Assembly (NCBI GenBank): GCA_004009845.1
Contig: RMBW01000003.1
Coordinates: forward strand, 124,001 to 188,000
Origin: Davidsoniella eucalypti
Lineage: Eukaryota; Ascomycota; Sordariomycetes; Microascales; Ceratocystidaceae
Reading direction: 5' to 3'
Length of the DNA: 64,000 nucleotides
How positions within the stretch are numbered: the stretch's first letter is position 1; each line of letters starts with the position of its first letter. The notes under the pieces were generated by a model that made no database searches, was not told where the DNA came from, and saw only the letters and a list, made by a program, of their open reading frames with translations. The translations under genes were made by a program, and so were the position numbers. Below are positions 25,824-35,788 of the stretch, one piece after another.

Positions 25824-27535
25824 TGGTTATATCTGGGGTTGTGAATAGGGGATATTGAATTGGGAATAGAAGAAGCAAAATGTATAGATCCCCAATGAGA
25901 GTGGAGAGCGTAGTTGACAGGTGCCAGGAGGTGAGGGCACAGCTAAGTTTATGTAGGATAAGATGGCGGGATTGAGATAGCTATCTACTTGTGTAATGTA
26001 GGCCGCTGGTATTTTGGGTTTTTTCGAAGTTAGAGAAGGTCGAGAGTTCTTTGTCTTTTTTCGGTCGATTCTTTCCGATGTAGTGGATGAGTCGTGACAA
26101 ATTGACAATAGAGAGATGGTTGCGATTTTATCGAGAGTTCGTTGTAAAAAATGATAAAAAAGGTGTCGCCACTGTTGATATAGTAGAAACAAATCACAGC
26201 GCAGTCAGTCGATAAAAAAAAAAGACAGGCAAAACACTGGCTTTAGAAAATAGAGATTGCGTAGAAGATATGGCGATGAAGTTCAAATGCAGCGCCAATC
26301 ACGGATGATGGTTGATGTTTTGATGTTGAAGAAAAAGGGCGTGTGGAGATGTAGTGTGAGGAGGAAAAGTGGCAGAAGACACTACACGACAAAAATCCAA
26401 ACGTTGATGTTCTTTGCTCAGCTGGTGGAGCAGACAAGGCCCTACGACCTATAACCCAGAGTTCAACCCAGAGTTCATAGAATAGCGGCTAGCGAGGAAG
26501 TAACCCTAGAGTCTTGAATCCTTTTGCCAGTCCCCTTACATGTGGGGCACATCCTACAGAAGTATATTTTTGCTGTGGCGCCCTGACATCACTGTGTGGC
26601 TGCAGACCTTAGGCATTGGCACCAGTATCATGTCGTCAAGGAACAGCCAACACTTGATCAAGGTGAAATGATGTCTCTACAGACTTATGATATGCACGAA
26701 GTTCTGCAGAAGGTAGATGCCAGGTAGTAACCATACTGTTCTAAGAGGGTTTATAGTACAAGGGGCTACAAAATGCTCGGAGGTTTTGAGGCAGGTTCCC
26801 GATGAGGTGGTTTTTCCCGGAAAGGATTAGAAGTTGAAATGCGCAGGAATAGCATATAACGAAACCATAACAAATGTTCTGTATCTCAGTGGCCTGTCAC
26901 TGTTGAGAAGTAGGCTGTCATTCACCTTACATTGTATACTAGTATTAGTTCAGGGCTGTGTATCTTAGGATACCGAGGTGCTACATAGCTATCAAGAGCT
27001 CCATTTCCACCTTAATAAAAATGAATCAAAAAAAAAAAAAAAAAAAAAAAAATGATATGCGCTAATTTATGCCGTAGCAGAAAAACGCATGGCTAAGTGT
27101 ATCTTACCTTTTCATATCCGCGATATCGCTTACTACACATTATTCACATCGCAGCATTGCCCCACTTTTGACAATTGAGCGCAACATCATCAACAATAGC
27201 TACACATCTAGCCGTCTCTGAGCTGTCAACCATCTGCCAAGGGCTATTTTGCAATCTGGCCCGAGCTATCACTTTGTTGCTATCACTTCCTCGCGTCTGA
27301 CTGGCCTTGTGTACATATACTAATAGAAACTATTCGTCGTATCTAGAACCAGTTTATGCTTAAAAGGAATTGTCCATTTTTCGGACCACATCACGTGCAT
27401 ACATCGTACCCCACTATCAGATTTGCGGCGGGTGAAAAGAGCTTAAACCCTGGTGGACGGAATGTTGAAAGTTGATTTCGTCTCTCATGTTGTAGAACAG
27501 CCCTTTATATCTAGTCCTTAGCGCACGAATCTACC
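25824..27535. other. Divergent promoter region between DHH1 and GatB, with an inserted repeat
   Basis: Holds the 5' regions of DHH1 (-) and GatB (+). Between about 25.8 and 26.4 kb it has purine-rich tracts near DHH1. The centre contains the candidate retroposed repeat at 26696-27052. No additional gene seen. Confidence 0.6.
26696..27052 (+). mobile_element. Candidate short retroposed element with poly(A) tail
   Basis: The element ends in 25 A (27028-27052), with AATAAA about 10 bases before the A run. The 8-bp sequence TGATATGC occurs directly after the A run (27053-27060) and again at 26688-26695, as a target-site duplication would. The interior (about 26757-26988) is related to an inverted copy at 32235-32410, so it is a dispersed repeat. 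It is too short to encode a protein. I do not see clear Pol III A and B boxes, so a SINE is only one option. A truncated non-LTR element or a processed transcript is also possible. Confidence 0.5.
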
Positions 27536-29446
27536 ATGACGATTGTGCGGACGACATGCGCCAGTCTGCGGCGTAATATCATTTTGCCTCATGTATCTTG
27601 GTTGAACAAGATTTCACCTCTCACATCTCAAGCCCGACGAAGCTTACAAACATACCCGCCATCATCAGATCAGAATATCGAACCGAAGACGTTACTGAAT
27701 CCACCACAGTCTGTCCAGAATCACAAAAGCGTCCCTCTTCGAAAGCGGTTGAAGGATGAAGCGAAACGTCAGAAAATGTCTGGGTCGAAGCCCAAATCAA
27801 AGTCAAGCAAACAGAGTGTTGAAGGCTGGGAGCTCTCTATAGGAATCGAAATCCATGCCCAACTCAACTCTCCGACGAAGCTTTTTTCTCCAGCATCGGT
27901 CTCGACAGCTCATACCAAAACCGATGTCAATCAACATGTGGCCATGTTCGATCTCTCTACTCCTGGCTCTCAGCCAATCTTTCAACCGCCTGTCCTGGTT
28001 CCAGCCATCAGGGCGGCACTTGCTTTGAATTGCACCATCAATCCCATAAGCCGATTCGATCGCAAGCACTACTTTTGGTGGGATCAACCAGCAGGATATC
28101 AGATCACACAATATTACCAACCTTTTGCCAAGTCCGGACACATCACTCTTACTGCGCGTGACGGAATTTCCGCGGAAGATGGTGATAGCGTGTCTGTTAG
28201 AATCAAGCAGATTCAGCTGGAGCAGGACACTGCCAAGACTTTGTCACAGCCTGGTGATGTCCATTGGATCGACTTCAATCGTGCCGGTACGCCATTGATT
28301 GAGATCATATCTGAGCCAGATATGCACCATCCCCGAACTGCGGCCATCTTCGTCAACAAAGTCCAAACATTGCTCAACACATTTGATGCCTGTGTTGTTG
28401 GTATGGAATCTGGCGGTCTCCGTGCAGATGTCAACGTATCAGTACGGAGAACTGATAGTCCTTCGAGTGCGCTGGGGACACGCACTGAAATCAAGAATTT
28501 GAGCACAATCAAGGCTATTGAGGATTCTATCATTGCGGAAAGAGACCGCCAAATCCGCGAGATCGAAGCTGGAGGCACTATAGTTTGTGAAACCCGTGGC
28601 TGGACTCTAGGTACCAAGGAAACCAAACGTCTTCGAGGAAAAGAAGGTGAAGTTGATTACCGCTACATGCCAGATCCAGATCTGCCTCCATTAGTGATCA
28701 GTAGTGATCTCATTGAGACTCTGCGTGAGTCTGTTACGTCAACTCCCGACGTCGAGATTGATTTGTTAGTCTCAAAGTTTGGCCTCCTACAGAAAGATGC
28801 TATTGCTTTAGTCTCAGCCAGCAACGACGACAAGCTTGAGTACTTCTATCTAGTTGTACGAAAACTTCATGATCTACAATCAAGATATAATTCTCAGTTA
28901 GAAGACCCTACCTATATCGATAAAAGCCTAAGTCTATTAGTAGCAAACTGGGTTATCCATGAGTTTGGGCCACTTCTAAAGACAGATCAACTCAACGTCG
29001 CAAAGGCTCTCGATGTCCAAGAATCCAGAACTCAAGCAGATATGATTTCCGTCAGTGACTTAGCTGAACTTCTACATTACCTCCGTACCAAGTCCATAAC
29101 CTTGACCGTTGCTAAGGAGATTCTTTTTATCCTATACACCAAGGCACTCGAATTACAGGATAGCGAAACGAACGAGGTCCGGCCTGTCACCCTACATGAG
29201 TATCTAGATGCGCATCAACTATGGTTCCAGGAGATTACGGAAGACGCTTATGTCGAGCTTGCAAGGGAATCATATGAACGCAATTTACCCCGAAGCTCGG
29301 AGTTGCTTGTGGGTGATGAGCCTCATAAAGGCAAGATAATGTGGCTAGTTGGCGACATGCTTAGAAATGGGCCATCCGAAAGCATGATACCCAGCAACGT
29401 GGAAAAAGCTATCCGTGGCGTTGTAGCTCGATTTCGCCAAACATAG
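27536..29446 (+). CDS. Mitochondrial glutamyl-tRNA(Gln) amidotransferase subunit B (636 aa)
   Basis: A single intronless frame. GatB is the subunit that binds Glu-tRNA(Gln) and phosphorylates and amidates the glutamyl group with GatA-derived ammonia; in fungi it works in mitochondria (PET112 in yeast). Seen: a basic, Ser/Arg-rich N-terminal extension of about 95 residues suited to mitochondrial import, then G-I-E-I-H-A-Q-L (about 103-110), a Y-F-W-W-D-Q-P-A-G-Y-Q-I-T-Q segment, D-F-N-R-A-G-T-P-L-I-E-I, and D-Y-R-Y-M-P-D-P-D-L-P-P. The C terminus is the GatB/Yqey helical domain. The start is the only in-frame ATG that leaves a full targeting sequence. Its 3' end faces the J-domain gene 113 bp away. 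Confidence 0.95.
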   Translation: MTIVRTTCASLRRNIILPHVSWLNKISPLTSQARRSLQTYPPSSDQNIEPKTLLNPPQSVQNHKSVPLRKRLKDEAKRQKMSGSKPKSKSSKQSVEGWELSIGIEIHAQLNSPTKLFSPASVSTAHTKTDVNQHVAMFDLSTPGSQPIFQPPVLVPAIRAALALNCTINPISRFDRKHYFWWDQPAGYQITQYYQPFAKSGHITLTARDGISAEDGDSVSVRIKQIQLEQDTAKTLSQPGDVHWIDFNRAGTPLIEIISEPDMHHPRTAAIFVNKVQTLLNTFDACVVGMESGGLRADVNVSVRRTDSPSSALGTRTEIKNLSTIKAIEDSIIAERDRQIREIEAGGTIVCETRGWTLGTKETKRLRGKEGEVDYRYMPDPDLPPLVISSDLIETLRESVTSTPDVEIDLLVSKFGLLQKDAIALVSASNDDKLEYFYLVVRKLHDLQSRYNSQLEDPTYIDKSLSLLVANWVIHEFGPLLKTDQLNVAKALDVQESRTQADMISVSDLAELLHYLRTKSITLTVAKEILFILYTKALELQDSETNEVRPVTLHEYLDAHQLWFQEITEDAYVELARESYERNLPRSSELLVGDEPHKGKIMWLVGDMLRNGPSESMIPSNVEKAIRGVVARFRQT

Positions 29447-29559
29447 ATAATATCACTGTACAGTACATATCGTAATAATACCAAATGTCTATATAAAATA
29501 TATTTAAGATAATGTCATATATCATAATTAACTACGTCATTACGGGATAAGCTTAAGTT

Positions 29560-30519
29560 CTAGTTCTTCTTATCACTAGCGCTAGGGATTTCATGCCCGG
29601 CAGACTCAATAAAGACTAGCAGTCTCTCTTCACGCGACATCTCGGCACAGGCCTTATCTCGATGTACCAAACCCATCATGATACGATGGTTTTCCCTTTG
29701 TCGTGAATGTAGCATCTCTGAAGCCTGGTTGTCTAGGTAAGAGAAATGTGTCATAGTCCCTACACCAGCCAATCCAAAAACCAAGACTGCAAAGGCACCG
29801 TTTGACATGAATATTGGCTTCTGTTTGCTTTCTTCTCCGCGCTGCTGCGCATGCCATTCTTCCCAATCCTCCCACGTGCTATTTCGCCATGCTCCATTTC
29901 CATACTGAGAATGGTAATGTTTATCAGCTTGGCGATAGGAATGATGACTAGTATGTGGCTCGGTGTGACCGTTGTTTACCCAACCCATACCATACATATC
30001 ATATGCCTTGCGTTTTTGGGGATCGGATAGTATTTCATGGGCTAGAACTACCAAACGATACTGCTCTAGTCGTATAGATTCATCGACCCCTCTGTCGGTT
30101 GCGGCGGCGGTATGACTATGTCTATCGGGGTGATACAGCTTGACTAGCTGGAAATAGATGCGTTTATCATAAGCACTCTTCCTGGGTAAGTTGAAGATGT
30201 CGTATGGCGTCGGGTTGGGGACTTTAGGCCAAGTCAATTCTTTATTAAAACTGCTAGATGTGCCTTTGGGGGCAGTCGTAGAACTACTCAGGGCCCGGGC
30301 TTGATAAGACGACATACGAGATTGTCGGTTGTGATATGCCTTAGCATTGGCCAGAGGAAGGCACTCGGGACGCCTTAATGGGGTTTGGAGAGCTACATAG
30401 TATGGCTGCAAGGATCCCACATTATAAAGAGAAGGGAGCACCGAAGAATATGTGACAAGAGATGCAGCTGGTATAACCAGAGTATAAGCCTTTGAGTATG
30501 GCATAATAGGAGTGATCAT
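29560..30519 (-). CDS. J-domain (DnaJ-like) protein, probably mitochondrial (319 aa)
   Basis: Intronless. A J domain spans about residues 104-180 with helix II V-K-L-Y then the catalytic H-P-D (130-132) that stimulates Hsp70 ATPase. An insertion of acidic and Ala residues follows the HPD. Next are an aromatic Trp/Glu/His-rich stretch and one hydrophobic segment (about 235-255) that could be a membrane anchor. The first ~90 residues are Ser/Arg/Tyr-rich without acidic residues, consistent with a mitochondrial targeting sequence. Methionines at 1, 6 and 69 are alternative starts. It resembles the small mitochondrial J proteins of filamentous fungi, but I cannot name an orthologue. Confidence 0.85.
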   Translation of the reverse strand: MITPIMPYSKAYTLVIPAASLVTYSSVLPSLYNVGSLQPYYVALQTPLRRPECLPLANAKAYHNRQSRMSSYQARALSSSTTAPKGTSSSFNKELTWPKVPNPTPYDIFNLPRKSAYDKRIYFQLVKLYHPDRHSHTAAATDRGVDESIRLEQYRLVVLAHEILSDPQKRKAYDMYGMGWVNNGHTEPHTSHHSYRQADKHYHSQYGNGAWRNSTWEDWEEWHAQQRGEESKQKPIFMSNGAFAVLVFGLAGVGTMTHFSYLDNQASEMLHSRQRENHRIMMGLVHRDKACAEMSREERLLVFIESAGHEIPSASDKKN

Positions 30520-33500
30520 GGGATTTCGGCAAATAAGACAAGTAATAGTAGAAGTCAGTTAGATTGATGTGCCGTGTTCCGGTGTGGCAATTTCATCCGG
30601 GAGACAGATATAAGAGCGTATAGTTCAAGGCTCGTCTCGGTGATGTAAAGGAACAAATTGCGACAAGATTTCTAGTAGTTGGTAAATGGTAATTTTGTCA
30701 GGCCTCCTCAAGGCACGGGATAGTCTTGTAGCAACGAGATGCGGATGCTCGAAGAGCTTTTTATATGCACCATGGCAAGAGCTGGAGAGCTAGTCAGAAG
30801 ACGCTTTTGCCTGTCGGTTTGAGGATGTTAAAGCTGCGCTGATAATGAGAATATTTTGAGCAAGAAATCGGCGACTGTCGCACCAGATCTGTAATAGCTA
30901 GACAGCGACCTACATGAAGATCATGCTCAATGAGGTCACAGGCATATATTGCCGACATTTAACCGCACAATAAAAACCCTTGGCCAAACCCTACATGTTA
31001 TCAATCAATATAAATAGAATACTTGGCTACCTTGAAACCTTGAATGATGCCTTTTTTCTACTTTGCTGGGAAAGGAATTTCAATATGTAATAAACAGATC
31101 TTATTTTCTAAGATAGGGAGGGTAATGTATCTAACTTGCAAACTGCCCGAATTGGCTACCACCATTGATAGATGAAACGAAGGGGCTTAAAAGTTCCATC
31201 ATCTTTGTAGGCTTGAATGGCTGGTACATAGTATTAGCCCAAATAAAGGAGTGATGTATAATTGAATATATAAAATACCAGTGTACGAAGTGCCGTTTAA
31301 TATCCGAGGCCTTCTAACATCGTATATCCTCAATAACAAAGTTCTTAATGAAAGGCTTTCAAGGGCCTTCTTAGCAAGAACTAGAGTTGTGTGCGGCTCG
31401 CTACCGAGTTAACCGATATCAAAATTACTCATTTATTTTTGTTTCATCGGCTCAAATACTTTCTGTTCGACGTACCTTAAGGGCTCTTATAAGTATCAGT
31501 GTTTTTTGCCACTTGTTGAAAATGAACAAATGATGGTTTCACTTGACTTGGATGTCTTTCTCGGGTTTGTTGACTAGAAACCTGATTTATAATATCGATG
31601 AATCATTTTTATATGAAGAAAGAGACGAAGTTAAAAATAGAGACTAAGCTAGATCTGTAAAATTTATCCAAAGACCAAGTCACTTGCCAAGTTTTCATTA
31701 CTATAGCTAGTTATATGAGAGGATACTTAGCTTAAGTATTTGACTTGATCAAAAAGAAAATAGATATGTAATCACGGTTTCAGTGTGTTTAGTAGACTGT
31801 TGATTTATTAAGCATTAACTTTCATTTTGGAGCCAAGTGGCCGACAATAATCTCAATCAAGGTAGTATATGTTTTTATGTTCTGATCATAGATTATGTGC
31901 AGATCACATTCACTTGATTTATCACGGATACAAAATAGGCTACGACTTGGTCATCATGTCATCTGAAGATGACGACAACTATCCATGAAAATGAAATTAG
32001 CCCTATAGTATACTTACTTGATGACTTGATTAACAATATGCTAGATAGAGAATGTGACCTTCTGAATATATGCTAGTAGCTGATGGCTCTTGACACAAGG
32101 ACCACCGAAATGGGCACAGGGCAATAGGTGGATCTTGTGTATATCTGTAGATACTATACATGGGCTATTCTGGTAGCAACCCTATAGAACAGTGACTCCT
32201 GCAGAACCTCAATTTTAGGTGTGCCCTGTCAAATACTATGTAGCACCTCGGTATCCTAAGATACACAGTCCTGAAATAATACTAGTATACAATGTAAGGT
32301 GAAGGACAACCTACTTCCCAACATTTGTATGGGGTTGTTATATGCATTTCAACTTCTAATCCTTTCCGGGAACCCATCTCAAAACCTCTGAGAATTTTGT
32401 AGCTCCTTGGCTGCCTCGATGTTCCGTGACCAAAAGTGCAAGTTTGTAGCTGCTTTGAGAATGATTGATAATCATAGTCTTGAAGAAAACTCTGATTATG
32501 AAGATTCAAAGCGTTCTGGAGTGGCCTTCTGAATGTAGCTGATGGAAATATTAAGACGTTGGTATGCCAGGTAGCATTTCTCTATTAGGCAGATTTTTTT
32601 CATTAAGGTTAATTATCCTCATAACGTAGAGATTGCATGGGAACGATAAAAAGAGTTATTTAATCTTGCTTAGGCCTTGATTAAATTTATTAGCTACATA
32701 TTCTCTAACAATGTGTTAACTTGCAATTTTGTAGATGCTCAGCATTCTTTGTTTTATTTCTTAGCATATAAGATCTACAAATTACCGAGGGAGCTCTAAA
32801 ACATTGGGAAATATATGTATGTCCACCGAAATAAATTCCCGAGGCGAAAGTTGGGTTTTATATTGGTTTTTCTTTTCTTTTTGTTTTTGCTTTAAAAGGA
32901 GACGTAGGTGTTGCTACTGTAAAAGGGATGGATGCCAGACTAGTCTGAGCAGTCCCAGATACTAGGAACATAGAAAATTGGTGCCAGAAAACACGGCCTG
33001 GCCCGGAGTCGAAAAGGAGCTCTTAGATAAATCTCCAGACTATAAATAAAATCATCATCATTATATCAATATAAAAAATAAAAAATAAAAACAAAGGAAA
33101 AAGAAGAGAGATTTCCACGATTCCCAACCCTGCTCTCTCTGCAGTGGCTGTGCCTGTCTTTGTGCCTTTTTTGCCAGTGGAAAGTTGATATAAAGATTGG
33201 ATAGCGATGATGCAAGAATGAAATGTATAGACGAGTGTGTCTCGGGCCGCTCTGGGAAACTGCCGTCGGTGTCAGCCAAAAACGGAAGCAACCAAAGCAG
33301 CAGCAAAAAAGAGAAGCTGCGTCCCACGAACGAAAAAAAACACTAGAAAAAGCTCGGGTTCGCCAGGTCCCACAACTCATAAGTAAGTTCCTTCCTAATG
33401 ATTTGATTATATTTAATAAGTTCCTTCCTAAAGCAGGCTGGGCTTGTATAAACACCGTACCCCGGCGATAGAAGCCGATGACCAACTATGTGCCGTATAA

Positions 33501-33674
33501 GTCTAGTGATCAACAACAGAGAGCGGTCTCCCCAGAGATATAAAGCATGCCACATTGCCTGCTCTCTCAGGCTACTTTGTTTGCTTCTTCTCATCCAACA
33601 GTTGATCTCCATCTCCGGCCTCAACTACTACGCTCTTTTTATCTCCGCTCTTTGATCATATCTTAACTCCCGCC
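30520..33674. other. Intergenic region with a diverged dispersed repeat
   Basis: No gene seen in 3.1 kb. The stretch from about 31 to 32.9 kb is AT-rich. It holds the inverted relative of the 26.7-27.05 kb repeat (32185-32410) and, just before the oxidase gene, a TAAGTTCCTTCCTA sequence repeated at about 33384 and 33417. The last 150 bp are the pyrimidine-rich promoter of the secreted oxidase. Confidence 0.55.
32185..32410 (-). repeat. Inverted, diverged copy of the 26.7-27.05 kb repeat
   Basis: Read on the minus strand, 32410 to 32235 matches 26757-26988 over most of its length. The longest shared blocks are GGAAAGGATTAGAAGTTGAAA and the run from CACCTTACATTG to CTACATAG. It lacks two short stretches present in the left copy and has no poly(A). 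Two 9-bp blocks found at the 5' side of the left copy (26701-26709, 26735-26743) lie here on the 3' side (32199-32207, 32185-32193). Confidence 0.75.
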
Positions 33675-34886
33675 ATGCGCTTCTTCCTTGTTTCCGCCGC
33701 CGTTCTGGCTTCTGGCGCCTCGGCCGCCCGCCCCTTCCTGGAGCAGCCCGATACCGGTATTGACTTGGCCCTACATGACCTGAAAGATGGCAGCCTGCCT
33801 CCTCTGAAGGCCATGGTGGCTCTGAACGACTTCCAGTGGGCTGCCGAGAAGTATCTGCCTGTGCGCAACTACACCTACTACCGCAACGGTGCCGGTGGTG
33901 AGTGGTCGTACCGCAACAACCTTGAGGTTTACAACCGTTACCGTCTGCGTCCGCGTACTCTGTACCAGGACATCTCGGACATCGAGTCTACCTTCCCGTA
34001 GGTTTTTCTTCTCGACACCTGGTACAATAGCAAGCTAACAGCATCGTCTAGCACCACCATCCTGGGCTACAACTTCTCCTCGCCCTTCTTCATCAGCCCC
34101 TGTGCTCGCGCTGACTTTGCTCACCCTGGTGCTGAGATGAACCTGATGGAGGCTGCCCGTGATGCTAACATCCTGTACATCGAATCTGGCTTCTCTGCCC
34201 TGCCCATGGAGGAAATATCCACTGGTGCTGGCCCAGACCAGGCTTTCTTCAACCAGCTGTACTGCAACAATGACGACACTGCTACTCAACTCATGTTTGA
34301 TCGTGTCGAGAAGACTGGTGGTAAGGCTATCGTTTGGACTATTGATGCTCCCGGCTCGCCTTCGCGCCAGCGTGCTTCGCGCTTCGATGTTGGTTCCGCC
34401 AACAACATGTTCATCACCACCACCTGGGATGTCTACGAGAAGTTTTCCAAGATGACTTCTCTGCCTATTATTCTCAAGGGTATCCAGACCGTTGAGGATG
34501 CTGAGGCTGCCATTGAGCACGGCGTGCAAGCCATCATTCTGTCCAACCACGGCGGCCGTAACCTGGACGGTTCTCCTTCTTCTCTGGAGATTGCCATCGA
34601 GATCTACGAGCACGACCCTACCATCTTCGACCGTATCGAGGTTCTGGCTGACGGCGGTATCCGCTACGGTTCCGATGCCCTGCGTCTGCTTGCTCTGGGT
34701 GTCAAGGCTGTTGGTATCGGTCGCCCAATCATGTTCTCCAACATCTTCGGCAAGGAGGGTGTTTCCAAGGCTATCCACATCTTCCGTAACGAGCTGATGA
34801 ACGATGCTGCCAACTTGGGTGTTGCCAACATCCACGAGGTTGGCCACGAGTTCGTTCACTGGACCCCCAACAACTGGTACTCTTGA
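33675..34886 (+). CDS. Secreted FMN-dependent alpha-hydroxy-acid oxidase-like protein (385 aa)
   Basis: Exons 33675..33997 and 34052..34886 (54-bp intron, branch GCTAAC). Cleavable signal peptide M-R-F-F-L-V-S-A-A-V-L-A-S-G-A-S-A. The rest is a TIM-barrel FMN oxidase of the glycolate oxidase/lactate oxidase/flavocytochrome b2 family, which oxidises 2-hydroxy acids to 2-keto acids. Seen: a Y-Y-R-N-G-A segment (first active-site Tyr), T-I-D-A-P (Asp), L-K-G-I (FMN-binding Lys), S-N-H-G-G-R-N-L-D-G (catalytic His and Arg), and A-D-G-G-I-R-Y-G-S-D with G-I-G-R-P (FMN phosphate). The position of the second active-site Tyr appears to be Asn in Q-L-Y-C-N-N-D. An extracellular FMN hydroxy-acid oxidase would produce peroxide outside the cell. 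Substrate unknown. The long minus-strand frame over exon 2 is its shadow. Confidence 0.9.
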
Positions 34887-35788
34887 ACTCTTTCTGCCCG
34901 TAATGGCCGAACTACAGCTTAGAGATCAGTATCACCGACACTGAAAACCGGGCATTTACTAGTTGAAGTCCTTTTTCGGTGTCAATCATTCTTTTGCATA
35001 TATTTCCTATGTCTACATATTCTTCCGTACATACCCATTTACATATTTACCATATTATACCATGCATTTATATAATATATATTACCGTTCAACCTTTTTT
35101 CAGTCGTGTTCCCATAATTCAAATGTACGCTATTTTGGGATCTTGTAGTCCTATTTCATATCATCATCACATCATTGTATCGTATTATGGCGAGTATCAT
35201 GAGAGTATCTATCATATTCATAGACAAAGTACTTTCAGTTTATCGAGAAGAGGGGGACATACCAAGTTTTGAGTAGAGCGAGATCATTTTTATTGTTATC
35301 TATCTAAGTTAGAGAGCGTGAGGAAAAGAGTGTGACATACCGATAGTATAAAAGCAGAAAAACGAGGCCAGAAATGGCACAGAATAATGAGCGACGGCGA
35401 TGAGTCTCTGTAGTTAGTTTTTTCACATAACTAAACAAATAAACATTGAGACTGCTGTTAAAAAAAACGGCAGTCTCTAGGAAAAACAAGACAGGCTATG
35501 CAATAAATCATAAGGGAAATTTTTGTGGTTCGTGAAAACAACTTTGTTTTTTTTTGGTCTATCTGCAACTTTGCAAATGTTATCTATGGTGCATTAGGGA
35601 AGAGGAAGAATAAAGATCATTGTTGATGGGATATCAAGGCCTGGAGATATAAGTTCACGATGCCATTTGAATATCCAAATTCGTATGGCAAACCGCGCAC
35701 TTATACAACAAACAAGCTAATAAAGAGATGATATCACACAGGGCACTTAGCAGACGATCTTCAGACTAAATCATGGGCGGTTGCGTAT
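34887..35788. other. Convergent intergenic region
   Basis: T-rich and A-rich 3' flanks of the oxidase gene and the GT2 gene. No gene seen. Confidence 0.6.

Noticed and set aside
34035..34859. 274-codon minus-strand frame opposite exon 2 of the FMN oxidase
   Set aside because: It is a codon-bias shadow of a strongly biased gene. It has no domain, and the plus strand carries all conserved FMN oxidase motifs.
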